Below are positions 1 through 6,298 of a stretch of 6,298 nucleotides of DNA, piece after piece. A program made the translations under genes and the position numbers. How positions within the stretch are numbered: the stretch's first letter is position 1; each line of letters starts with the position of its first letter. The notes below the pieces were generated by a model. That model was not told the DNA's origin. It was given only the letters and a program-made list of their open reading frames with translations, and did no database searches. Origin of the DNA: Clostridiaceae bacterium (GTDB lineage: Bacteria; Bacillota; Clostridia; Lachnospirales; Lachnospiraceae); contig JAGZXV010000264.1 of the NCBI GenBank assembly GCA_018378255.1, positions 1 to 6,298 on the forward strand. Direction: 5' to 3'.

Positions 1-1411
1 CATGTGTCCATATAAACCCAGGCCTCTTAATATATCCCGGTTTCCCCAACAATAGAGGGGCAGGGCCTGCGGAGGCCATGGTTAAAAATGCAAAGAAACA
101 GGAACAGGCCAAAGCTGCGCCGATCACTGAACCGTTATACCCGTTAACGGTGGCATAAATGACCACAAATGGGGATACCAGGCTGCCGATAATCAATCCC
201 GTAGCCAGATTTGAGAAGAAATTGGTGATCACCGTAGCTGTTCCCACCAGCACCAGCATGAATACCGGGAATGCCATATCTTCGAACAGCGGCCCCAGAA
301 GGACGGACAGCCACGTCTTAACTCCCAGATCATTGTTGCTCAGCATGGCTCCCACGGCTGTGAATGCGGCGATTGCCAGCACAACGCCCCAGAAGATCTT
401 GCCAAACAGCTGTTCCGGATTCACGATGGGTTTATTATCCACTTTAAACAGGCATATGATTGATACCATCAGAGCAAACCACAGCGGCTGTCCGATTCCG
501 CTGAACCATCCGTAAAAACCTGTGGATTTCGGAATAAACAGAAGCAGAATGGAATACATCATGCCGCATAAAACTACCAAACTAACAAGTTTCTGCTGTT
601 TTGTAATTTTCAGATTCTGCATCCCTTCCATTTTTGTAATATCAAAAGATTTCAACTTGCTCATGTCGATACGGAATACGTAAAGGGAAAACAAATTGAA
701 TACGATGACATATAACGCAAAAAACAGGGTGATGCTGATCATATAGATGGCAAAATTCAACTCGAATCCCAGTGCGGCTAACGGCTCCATGATGCTGTTA
801 AATATGGAAAGGGCAATCCCCTTAAACGGCAGCAGCGACGAACCGATCATAGCGCTGGTCTGCAGCCCCAGACAGGTGATCATATGCCAATCGCTGTCTT
901 CCTCGTATCCAATGGTATCTTTGATATAATCCTGTATCGTATAGGCCAGGATCAGACCTCCCACCGTCCCCACAAATGCCCCCAGACAGAAGACCGCAAT
1001 CATAAAGGCAGCGCTGAACAAAAATGGCCTTCCCTGGATTTTCTTCCGGCTGATAATCCATTTTGCAAAGAATTCTCCCGCTCCGGTGATAATCAGAGCC
1101 TGGCACAGGGCATAGCAGAAAAACAACTGCACAATGGTTGCCGAACCAAATGTGCTGGTCAGCAGGGTTGCCGAAGTATAAAAGCCTGACATCAGGCTGG
1201 CAGCCATGGACAGGATACAGCTTGGAATCAGGTTAAACCCCATAACGATCATCCAAACCGTCCCGATGAATATGCCGATGGCGGTAATTCCCTGGCGGGT
1301 GATCCCTCCCCAGGACGGACATATGAATCCAAAGCCAAACAGGAAAAAAATACCCACAACCAGTTTCCAAACATACGATATAAAACTCTGCTGTTTTTTA
1401 TCTGCAGACAT
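1..1411 (-). CDS. DASS/SLC13-like anion (carboxylate) permease, 3' end cut by window
   Basis: An integral membrane permease of the IT superfamily, most like the divalent anion:sodium symporter (DASS/SLC13) group that imports di- and tricarboxylates or sulfate. The frame is open from ATG at 1411 to the window edge, giving 470 residues of a family usually about 460-490 long, so only a short C-terminal piece is missing. Many hydrophobic stretches are visible (for example about residues 12-32, 41-75, 130-158, 218-245, 275-293, 338-356, 380-420 and 428-446). The second half carries ITNFFSNLATG (residues 395-405), matching the C-terminal SNT-type binding hairpin, and the end SCFFAFLTMASAG...GYIKRPG matches the DASS C-terminal pattern. 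The corresponding motif of the first half is atypical (GTVGG, about 148-152). The start is supported by a purine-rich GGAGAGGGGG seven bases upstream. It lies 36 bases after the flavoenzyme stop, with no terminator between, so the two are likely an operon. Substrate unknown; a more distant IT-superfamily subgroup is possible. Confidence 0.85.
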   Translation of the reverse strand, partial: MSADKKQQSFISYVWKLVVGIFFLFGFGFICPSWGGITRQGITAIGIFIGTVWMIVMGFNLIPSCILSMAASLMSGFYTSATLLTSTFGSATIVQLFFCYALCQALIITGAGEFFAKWIISRKKIQGRPFLFSAAFMIAVFCLGAFVGTVGGLILAYTIQDYIKDTIGYEEDSDWHMITCLGLQTSAMIGSSLLPFKGIALSIFNSIMEPLAALGFELNFAIYMISITLFFALYVIVFNLFSLYVFRIDMSKLKSFDITKMEGMQNLKITKQQKLVSLVVLCGMMYSILLLFIPKSTGFYGWFSGIGQPLWFALMVSIICLFKVDNKPIVNPEQLFGKIFWGVVLAIAAFTAVGAMLSNNDLGVKTWLSVLLGPLFEDMAFPVFMLVLVGTATVITNFFSNLATGLIIGSLVSPFVVIYATVNGYNGSVIGAALACSCFFAFLTMASAGPAPLLLGKPGYIKRPGFIWTH

Positions 1412-1447
1412 CGATAATCCCCCTCTCCACTTCTCCCCAAAAGCAGG

Positions 1448-2995
1448 TTATGATTTTTTTGGAACGCAGGTAATCGCATCCCCGCCGTTAATAACCAAAT
1501 CACAGTTCATATCTCTTAATTCTTTCCAGTAACCGTCACAAGGCTGGTCTAAATCCACTCCTTCTTCAATCAGCAGTTTCCGTATGCGGCAGCCGTCGAT
1601 ATCCCGGGGACGCACCTTTTCCCGGATCGCGATGTCAGCCGCCAGGCCCGCCGCATGGCCGGTGCCCATAGCAGGCCCGATGATTCTCATCGCTCCGTTG
1701 GCATGAAATTCTGCTGAACAGCATCGTCCGGCGCAGAGCAGGTTATCGATCCCTTCCGGCAAAAGGCAGCGGTACGGAATCTCACACCAGTCCTGGGGAT
1801 TGGAGCGGGCCGGTATTCCTTCCGGCACTCCGAAAGGATGCATATTGGCATCACAATCCCGGCCAATATGATCTGATTCGCAGACAGCGCTTCCGTCTGG
1901 GGCCGGTATGTGGATATGGCGCATGAACACCCAATCGCCGCTGGTGGGATGATGGGTATCGAACATTTCCGGGAATCTGGCGATTCCGTCTTCAAATTTC
2001 ACGCCGCATGCCACATCCCGGGCTTTCAGCATGTAATCGCCGAATATTCGCCGGCTGTCCCTCACTCCCGGAAGGGATCCGGTACCCGTCAGCCTCAGAT
2101 TTTCAAATCCGGGCACATTATTTTTAAGGAATTTATGGAATTGTTTCATCAATTGATGCTGTTCCAAAATCTGCCTGGAAATGTCCTCCGCATCCGTATT
2201 ATGGCAGTAATAGCTGTGAAATGAAAATGTAACGAATTCCGCATTATCATCCGGTGTATTAGGCAGCAGGACACGGAAAAAGCCGGACACACGGTTGCAG
2301 ACATGCCGGGCCATTTCTCCCCTTTTAATCGCCTCTTCCTCCAGCACATATACGAGAGGCAGAGGATTCTCAATGCCTTTATCCTTCTGCTCTGCCTTCC
2401 ACCGGTCTTCCGCCTGCTGGTATCTGATTAGGTCCGCCCCGGACCAGCGGGACCCCTGGGTGGTGGACATATTAAGTCCTGCAAAATCCTGGCCGCCTAC
2501 TTCATAAGGCACGCCGGACAATGCCGCCACATCTCCGTCCCCCGTACTGTCGATGAATATTTTGGCCTTTACCTGAATGAGGCCGCCTTTTGTGTAAAAT
2601 ACGGCCGCTTTCATAACGCCGTCTTCCACTATGGTATCAATGCAGGTGGAATCATAGATCACCCGGCTTCCGGCCTCAAACACCATATCTTCCAGCACGA
2701 TTTTGCCGTATTCCGGCTCAAAGGACGGGTTCCGGTAGTAATCTTTACTGGGATCCCTTTTCCTAAGCTGTCCTGCTGCATCCAGGCGTGTGGCAAATTC
2801 CAGGCAGATTCCTTCGATCCCGCCTGCGATCTGAGGCACATAGCCATTGGTTGCCAGACCGCCCAGGGTCACCCCTTTTTCAAATAAAATGGTATGAAGC
2901 CCTTTTCTCCCGCACTCGATCGCCGCTGCGCATCCGCCTGCGCCGCCGCCGATAACCGCTACATCACAAAATAAAGTTTTCGCTATGTTCTGCAT
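1448..2995 (-). CDS. FAD-dependent oxidoreductase (FAD_oxidored family)
   Basis: A soluble flavoprotein of 515 residues, complete. The N-terminal Rossmann fold shows CDVAVIGGGAGGCAAA with the GxGxxG-type loop at residues 16-21, and the ribose-binding acid E39 in LFEKG, followed by GGLATNG (45-51), which is typical of FAD_oxidored proteins (PF12831). The second FAD contact is FIDSTGDGD (147-155). The C-terminal FAD segment is LLCAGRCCSAEFHANGAMR (419-437) followed by GPAMGTGHAAG (440-450), the usual GRxxSA...GQAAG block. No signal peptide, heme-binding CxxCH or FMN-binding domain is seen, so it is unlike the periplasmic fumarate/urocanate reductase type. The frame extends 21 codons further to 3058, but the start at 2995 is preferred: GGAGG sits five bases before this ATG, while the upstream ATG has no ribosome binding site and lies in a leader hairpin close to the predicted transcript start. 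It is followed by the permease and preceded by a LysR regulator, suggesting redox chemistry on an imported acid. The substrate and electron partner are not determinable. Confidence 0.9.
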   Translation of the reverse strand: MQNIAKTLFCDVAVIGGGAGGCAAAIECGRKGLHTILFEKGVTLGGLATNGYVPQIAGGIEGICLEFATRLDAAGQLRKRDPSKDYYRNPSFEPEYGKIVLEDMVFEAGSRVIYDSTCIDTIVEDGVMKAAVFYTKGGLIQVKAKIFIDSTGDGDVAALSGVPYEVGGQDFAGLNMSTTQGSRWSGADLIRYQQAEDRWKAEQKDKGIENPLPLVYVLEEEAIKRGEMARHVCNRVSGFFRVLLPNTPDDNAEFVTFSFHSYYCHNTDAEDISRQILEQHQLMKQFHKFLKNNVPGFENLRLTGTGSLPGVRDSRRIFGDYMLKARDVACGVKFEDGIARFPEMFDTHHPTSGDWVFMRHIHIPAPDGSAVCESDHIGRDCDANMHPFGVPEGIPARSNPQDWCEIPYRCLLPEGIDNLLCAGRCCSAEFHANGAMRIIGPAMGTGHAAGLAADIAIREKVRPRDIDGCRIRKLLIEEGVDLDQPCDGYWKELRDMNCDLVINGGDAITCVPKKS

Positions 2996-3030
2996 ATGAT
3001 CCTCCATTCTGAATTTATTAAATTGTAACA

Positions 3031-3056
3031 GTTCAGGACGACTCATCGTCCTGAAC
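3031..3056 (-). promoter_or_regulatory. Perfect 11-bp inverted repeat in the leader of the flavoenzyme operon
   Basis: GTTCAGGACGA and its exact reverse complement are separated by four bases. On the minus transcript the loop is UGAG. It lies about 25 bases upstream of the GGAGG of the flavoenzyme and just downstream of the predicted transcript start. No T-tract follows on either strand, so it is not an intrinsic terminator. It could be an operator for a dimeric repressor, or a 5' hairpin that stabilises the mRNA. I see the repeat; the role is inference. Confidence 0.6.
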
Positions 3057-3071
3057 AATAACGTTAAATTT

Positions 3072-3100
3072 ATATTAAAGTTTCACGCCCTCTTTTGCAA
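3072..3100 (-). promoter_or_regulatory. Candidate sigma-A promoter for flavoenzyme-permease operon
   Basis: On the minus strand TTGCAA (3095-3100) and TAATAT (3072-3077) are separated by exactly 17 bases; each hexamer matches the consensus at four of six positions. The predicted start of transcription is near 3064, giving a leader of about 70 bases that contains the 11-bp hairpin. A small dyad AAATC-C-GATTT (plus strand, 3099-3109) touches the -35 and could be part of a LysR-type binding region, but this is weak. Confidence 0.5.
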
Positions 3101-3133
3101 ATCCGATTTTGAAATAAAAATGTCGGAAATGGC

Positions 3134-3211
3134 AAACAAAAATGCCCCGACAAACAGCAGCCTGCGTTCATGCGTGCGGTATGGCCGCAGGCTGCTGTTT
3201 GTCGGGGCATT
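3134..3211 (-). terminator. Large hairpin terminator after the LysR gene (26-bp perfect stem)
   Basis: Arms 3141-3166 and 3186-3211 are exact reverse complements over 26 bases, with a 19-base loop. Read on the minus strand the stem begins ten bases after the LysR stop codon and ends ...GGGGCATT followed by TTTGTTTG, a U-rich tail as expected for Rho-independent termination. The stem is far longer than the usual 5-15 bp, so it may also be a dispersed palindromic repeat that has been co-opted. On the plus strand the hairpin is followed by GGATTTCC and would not terminate well. Confidence 0.7.
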
Positions 3212-3221
3212 GGATTTCCAT

Positions 3222-4169
3222 TTATTTATTTTTACAGGAATACTCTTTCACACATTGCCTAAACAGATTCAAAGACGGATTGTCACTCTCTTTTGCGCAA
3301 ATAAAATACAAATAGACCGGAATTTCCCAGTCCACCACCGGAACCCCGGTGATATGATCTATGTTTCCGGTGAATTTTCGGGCAGTAGGATAAATATAAT
3401 CTCCGTCCTGAAGAATCAGCGGCAGCAAAGGCAGGTTGGAACTGTCTAAAAAACGGACCTTCATCTGTTCTTTTGAGGTACCAAGATAATTCGACAGATA
3501 AGGAGGCACTTTTTTCCGTTCACTGTCGGCCGTATTGGTTATGATAATAGTCTGTCCAAGAAGCAGATCCCTGTCTTTTTTGTCAAAATATTCACATTTA
3601 GCCAGAGGATTTTTCCCGGACATCAAGAAATGAAACCCGCAGTTAACGCTGACCTGATCCTTTTCATACTCTTCCGACGGATAGAGCACCTCTGCCCTCT
3701 GATACGCATTGCTGCCCAAAAGCGCCACGAAAATTCCATGTAAAAGTCCGGCTGACAACTGTTTTCCAAGATCTTCCGGCGAAGCCTCTTTTTGGGAAAG
3801 CGCGATATCAGGATATCTTTTATTGAACATAGCCAGGATGCTGATTTCTTCTTCACATGGGAGATACTGCCCATAGCCGATGCGGAGCCGTTTCCTTCTG
3901 TCCCGCCCCAGTCCGTCAATGCTGTTCTGCATCTTTTCATATGCCTTTATAATGGTTTTAATCTCGCCGATCAGCACTTCCCCCGCCAGGGTCAGGTTCA
4001 TTTCCTTCGATTTGCTGGCCCGTTCGAACAGCTTAACTCCCAGTTCTTCTTCCACCCGGGACACCTGCTTGGCAACCACGGAATAGGAGACAGACATGGC
4101 AAAGGCCGCCTCTTTATAGGAACCGAATTTGTAGGCGGCATATACATATTGCAGTGATTCCAAGGTCAT
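3222..4169 (-). CDS. LysR-type transcriptional regulator
   Basis: A cytoplasmic DNA-binding regulator of 315 residues, the normal length for the family, and complete. Residues 3-62 form the winged helix-turn-helix: SYKEAAFAMSVSYSVVAKQ (17-35), then VEEELGVKLFERA (39-51), the classic LExxLGxxLFxR pattern, leading to LTLAGEVL. A linker helix (about 63-88) is followed by the effector-binding domain from RLRIGYGQYLP (94-104) to near the C-terminus. The inducer is unknown. An AAGGATGG ribosome binding site lies six bases before the ATG. The gene points the same way as the flavoenzyme and permease downstream, rather than divergently as many LysR genes do. A terminator and a new promoter separate them, so it is likely a separate transcript that controls the downstream operon, and probably itself. 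That target assignment rests on neighbourhood only. Confidence 0.93.
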   Translation of the reverse strand: MTLESLQYVYAAYKFGSYKEAAFAMSVSYSVVAKQVSRVEEELGVKLFERASKSKEMNLTLAGEVLIGEIKTIIKAYEKMQNSIDGLGRDRRKRLRIGYGQYLPCEEEISILAMFNKRYPDIALSQKEASPEDLGKQLSAGLLHGIFVALLGSNAYQRAEVLYPSEEYEKDQVSVNCGFHFLMSGKNPLAKCEYFDKKDRDLLLGQTIIITNTADSERKKVPPYLSNYLGTSKEQMKVRFLDSSNLPLLPLILQDGDYIYPTARKFTGNIDHITGVPVVDWEIPVYLYFICAKESDNPSLNLFRQCVKEYSCKNK

Positions 4170-4210
4170 AATGTACCATCCTTTATAAACGTTTTTCCTT
4201 ATTATTTTTA

Positions 4211-4219
4211 ATTATAACA
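4211..4219 (-). promoter_or_regulatory. Extended -10 promoter of the LysR gene
   Basis: The minus strand reads TGTTATAAT: a perfect TATAAT (4211-4216) with the TGn extension. No good -35 is found at 16-18 bases, which is common for extended -10 promoters. Transcription would begin near 4204, about 35 bases before the start codon. The surrounding DNA is strongly AT-rich. Confidence 0.6.
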
Positions 4220-4361
4220 GATATTGAAATATATGTGGGATGGTAAAACATTTAATAGAAAAAGTGCAAAGAGTGCGGACAGCTTTATTCCTGTGTCTGT
4301 GACACTTATCATGGGAACGGGAGATTTGGGAAAGAGTAAACTAGATTTTTAAAACTTTTCC

Positions 4362-4390
4362 TTGCATTTTTCTCACTTTCGTGATATTAT
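4362..4390 (+). promoter_or_regulatory. Promoter of tRNA-Glu
   Basis: TTGCAT (4362-4367) and TATTAT (4385-4390) are 17 bases apart, and the -10 is preceded by TGA, giving a TGn extension. Transcription would start near 4397, leaving a 5' leader of about 14 bases for RNase P to remove. Confidence 0.65.
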
Positions 4391-4410
4391 ATCCAAGTTC
4401 GCTTCATTAA

Positions 4411-4482
4411 GGCCTATTGGTCAAGCGGTTAAGACACCGCCCTCTCACGGCGGAAACCCGGGTTCGATTCCCGGATAGGTCA
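4411..4482 (+). tRNA. tRNA-Glu, anticodon CUC
   Basis: A full cloverleaf of 72 bases. The acceptor stem GGCCTAT (4411-4417) pairs with ATAGGTC (4475-4481) including one G-U pair; the discriminator base is A4482. The D-stem is GTC/GAC (4420-4422 with 4433-4435) and the anticodon stem CCGCC/GGCGG (4437-4441 with 4449-4453). The loop CTCTCAC gives anticodon CTC at 4444-4446, which reads GAG. The T-arm is CCGGG-TTCGATT-CCCGG (4458-4474). The sequence closely resembles Bacillus-type tRNA-Glu. The CCA end is not encoded (GAT follows), so it must be added by nucleotidyltransferase. No sign of an integrated element or a repeated 3' end is seen in this window. Confidence 0.97.
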
Positions 4483-4485
4483 GAT

Positions 4486-4516
4486 TGCTGCTGCATGTAT
4501 TGCAGCAGCATTTTTT
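4486..4516 (+). terminator. Intrinsic terminator of tRNA-Glu
   Basis: A 10-bp perfect stem, TGCTGCTGCA with TGCAGCAGCA, around a five-base loop, followed by six T residues (4511-4516). It starts three bases after the tRNA. Its T-tract overlaps the stop codon of the convergent gene (TAA at 4515-4517 on the minus strand). In the minus direction the stem is followed by ATCTGACC, so it should not terminate that gene by the intrinsic mechanism. Confidence 0.88.
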
Positions 4517-6298
4517 ATTCCATAGAATCTTGTTTTTTCTTTCCCTGCTCCCCCAGCTTTTCCCTGTATTGTGACGGATACTGCCCCATCATCCGGTGAA
4601 AGACCGTACTGAAATACAACTGGTCAAATCCCACCTGTTCCGCAATATCTTTGATAAATGCAGCCGGATTCTCCTCCATCAGCGAAACCGCGGTATCAAT
4701 CTTCTTCCTAAGCACATACTCTTTAAACGATCCACCGGAATAGGTGCGGAACAATTTGCTGATATAGGGCTGGCTGACGCCGAACATCATCCCTGTTTCC
4801 TGGAGGGACGGATTTTCCTTTAAATTATGGCTGATCCAGGATGTGATCTGGCGGTAAAGTGTTTCCGCCCGCTTCTGGGAATCCGCCTTATTCTCTTCCT
4901 GACAGAGAAAGACTTCCCGAAACCCCTCCCATATATTTTTCTTCAGTTCTTCAAAATTCCTGGAAATCTGTATGCTTTCATCAATCTGCTCATTCATGCC
5001 TGCCACGTCCAGATGCATGTTCTCAATCTGGTTCCATTTTCCGATAATGAGGTAACAGGCAGTTTTTATCTCATATACAGGGCGGTCTTCCCTCTCCCAG
5101 CATTGAAACAACTGTTCAAAGCTCTGTTCAAACTGCCTGCCGTTTTTTAAATAAAAAGAAGACGTCAGTTTGTCCATCAATTCCTGATCCAATTTTGCCC
5201 TTTTCGGTATCTCCATTTTGTCATCCGGATACCGGAACTTCCGGCTTTTATTCAGGCTCACCCTTCGTTTCAAAAAATGATACAACTGCTTAATCACAGC
5301 AGTCATGTCGTTAGAAGCCACAATATCCTCTCCGGTGACCGAAGTGACGGTCCCTTTGGTTTTATCGTCCGCCATGAAAACGGTCTGTATTTTATCCAGA
5401 TTTGTTTCCTTTCTTTCCCTGCTCTCCAATCCTTCCAGCAGAACCACCACATTCTTATAAGGCACCGCACAGATGGCCTTATCCCCCAGTTTTTTTATCT
5501 GACGCCCCGCCTCTTCCATCAAAAGATCCCTGTTTCCATTTCGGTGAAGCATCATGATGCGGACAAATGGAAAGGGAAAGTAGACGGCAGTCTCTAACAC
5601 CGCTTCCTCCTCCTCCATTCCTCCTAAAAACAGGAATTCAAGATGTTTCCGCCTTTTCGTGCGGTAATCCTGCATCAGGGTGTCCCGGGTTCTCTCCATC
5701 ACCTTAAAAAATTCTTCCCGGTTGATGGGCTTTAACAGATAGTCCACCGTATTTAACTTGATGGCCTCCTGAGCGTATTCAAACATCTTGTATCCGCTGA
5801 TAATCACGGATAAAAGCTGGGGATATTCATTTCTGGCCTGGTGGATCAGTTCCAGCCCGGTCATGCCGTTCATCTTGATGTCAGATATTAAAAGGTCGGG
5901 GCCTGTCATGCGGATCTGTTCCAATGCCTCTTCCCCGTCCTCACACAGCAGCAGCGCAAGCGCAAGCTTGGCTGTCTGAAGTCTTCCTCCGGCATTTAAA
6001 CAGGGACCGATCACAAACCCGATGTGATACGCAGAAATATGGTCTTTATCCAGGTCGTTCCGCTCAATCAGCTTTAAAAGGCCGATACTCTTCGTATCCG
6101 CAATTCTTTTTAAGCCCTCTTTGACAATGATACGGTTTTCGTCCCGCAGCTTCATCACATCTCCTACCGTGGCGATAGCCGCAAATTCCAGCATGGACAG
6201 CCACTCTTCCTCCGGAACGGAAAACGCCTCGTAGAGAGCCTTTACAAGCTTATAGGCTACCATTCCGCCGCATATCTCAGGGTATGGATAACTGCATC
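4515..6298 (-). CDS. RecJ::YesN-like response regulator chimera (AraC DNA-binding C-terminus), 5' end outside window
   Basis: One uninterrupted frame enters at the window edge; there is no stop upstream of the in-frame ATG at 6263, and the 11 codons before it (CSYPYPEICGG) continue RecJ-like sequence, so 6263 is not the real start. Counting from 6263, residues 1 to about 107 are RecJ-like: ATVGDVMKLRDENRIIV (31-47) and HIGFVIGPCLNAGGR (80-94). From about residue 108 it is a response regulator: PDLLISDIKM with phospho-acceptor D128, IISGY (154-158) and DYLLKPI with K178. A linker of about 290 residues typical of YesN-like proteins follows. The C-terminus (473-572) is an AraC/XylS domain with two helix-turn-helix units, near 486-507 and 536-558. 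The receiver lacks its first strand and acidic metal pocket, so phosphorylation is probably lost. The RecJ part lacks the DHHA1 and OB regions. No histidine kinase is in view. This is either a genomic deletion fusion or a misassembly. Confidence 0.85.
   Translation of the reverse strand, partial: CSYPYPEICGGMVAYKLVKALYEAFSVPEEEWLSMLEFAAIATVGDVMKLRDENRIIVKEGLKRIADTKSIGLLKLIERNDLDKDHISAYHIGFVIGPCLNAGGRLQTAKLALALLLCEDGEEALEQIRMTGPDLLISDIKMNGMTGLELIHQARNEYPQLLSVIISGYKMFEYAQEAIKLNTVDYLLKPINREEFFKVMERTRDTLMQDYRTKRRKHLEFLFLGGMEEEEAVLETAVYFPFPFVRIMMLHRNGNRDLLMEEAGRQIKKLGDKAICAVPYKNVVVLLEGLESRERKETNLDKIQTVFMADDKTKGTVTSVTGEDIVASNDMTAVIKQLYHFLKRRVSLNKSRKFRYPDDKMEIPKRAKLDQELMDKLTSSFYLKNGRQFEQSFEQLFQCWEREDRPVYEIKTACYLIIGKWNQIENMHLDVAGMNEQIDESIQISRNFEELKKNIWEGFREVFLCQEENKADSQKRAETLYRQITSWISHNLKENPSLQETGMMFGVSQPYISKLFRTYSGGSFKEYVLRKKIDTAVSLMEENPAAFIKDIAEQVGFDQLYFSTVFHRMMGQYPSQYREKLGEQGKKKQDSME
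5940..6298 (-). other. recJ: RecJ-derived segment of the chimera (ssDNA-specific exonuclease fragment)
   Basis: This stretch encodes roughly the middle of RecJ, the 5'-3' single-strand DNA exonuclease of recombination and mismatch repair: the end of the DHH-domain region (SYPYPEICGGMVAYKL), the connecting helices (IATVGDVM, ENRIIVKEGL) and the conserved GPCLNAGGRL motif. The catalytic DHH motifs that should precede it lie beyond the window. What should follow, the rest of the DHHA1 domain and the OB fold, is absent and replaced by response-regulator sequence. The exact boundary is uncertain by about ten codons because both families can carry an EDxEEA-like stretch here. Confidence 0.78.

Noticed and set aside
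822..1106. 94-codon minus-strand open frame inside the permease region
   Set aside because: It is out of frame with the permease, which reads continuously from 1411 to the window edge with clear membrane segments and DASS motifs.
2996..3058. 21-codon upstream extension of the flavoenzyme frame, starting at an ATG at 3058
   Set aside because: The internal ATG at 2995 has a well-placed GGAGG, whereas the upstream ATG has no ribosome binding site and is only a few bases from the predicted transcript start; the extra residues span the leader hairpin and do not look like part of the family.
3120..3449. 109-codon plus-strand open frame across the hairpin and the 3' end of the LysR gene
   Set aside because: It consists of the palindromic repeat plus the antisense of a well-supported LysR gene; it has no recognisable domain or convincing ribosome binding site.
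4293..4305. Small inverted repeat GTGTC-TGT-GACAC upstream of the LysR gene
   Set aside because: Five-base arms are expected by chance in a window this size, and the position about 90 bases upstream of the LysR start site gives no extra support.
4373..4384. Short palindrome TCAC-TTTC-GTGA between the -35 and -10 of the tRNA promoter
   Set aside because: Four-base arms are too short to separate from chance, and there is no second copy.
4417..4599. 60-codon plus-strand open frame starting within the tRNA
   Set aside because: It runs through the tRNA and its terminator and then antisense to the AraC domain; it cannot be a plausible gene.
1..6298. CRISPR array, insertion sequence or phage attachment repeat
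   Set aside because: No regularly spaced repeats, transposase or integrase coding, or repeated tRNA 3' end was found on either strand.

Overview
The window looks like chromosomal DNA from an anaerobic, low-to-middle GC Firmicute, most likely a Clostridia/Lachnospiraceae-type bacterium. The basis is the Gram-positive style GGAGG ribosome binding sites, a YesN-like AraC response regulator, a RecJ segment of clostridial flavour, and a tRNA-Glu resembling those of Bacillus and clostridia but without an encoded CCA end. This placement is inference from gene style, not from a marker gene.

Layout from left to right. (1) Positions 1-1411, minus strand: the first 470 residues of a DASS/SLC13-like (IT superfamily) membrane permease, cut by the window edge near its C-terminus. 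(2) Positions 1448-2995, minus: a complete 515-residue FAD-dependent oxidoreductase (FAD_oxidored type), 36 bases upstream of the permease and almost certainly cotranscribed with it. (3) Positions 2996-3221: a dense intergenic region with an 11-bp perfect hairpin in the leader, a promoter with 17-base spacing, and a 26-bp perfect inverted repeat that looks like an oversized terminator for the next gene. (4) Positions 3222-4169, minus: a complete LysR-type regulator with its own extended -10 promoter. (5) Positions 4362-4516, plus: a compact tRNA-Glu(CUC) unit with promoter, gene and intrinsic terminator. I see nothing in the roughly 140 bases between the LysR promoter and the tRNA promoter. 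(6) Positions 4515-6298, minus: one open frame that starts, already inside the protein at the window edge, as the exonuclease RecJ and changes within the frame into a YesN-like response regulator with a C-terminal AraC DNA-binding domain.

Genes 1-4 read as a regulator + flavoenzyme + carboxylate/anion importer set: the LysR protein would sense a small acid, the permease import it and the flavoenzyme oxidise or reduce it. The substrate cannot be named from the sequence.

The most remarkable object is the RecJ::response-regulator chimera. The RecJ part stops just after its conserved LNAGGR motif, and the receiver domain lacks its normal N-terminus with the acidic pocket. The join lies in an EDGEEAL-like stretch that both parent families can carry. 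It is either a deletion fusion in the genome or an assembly chimera, and raw reads across about 5915-5960 would settle this.
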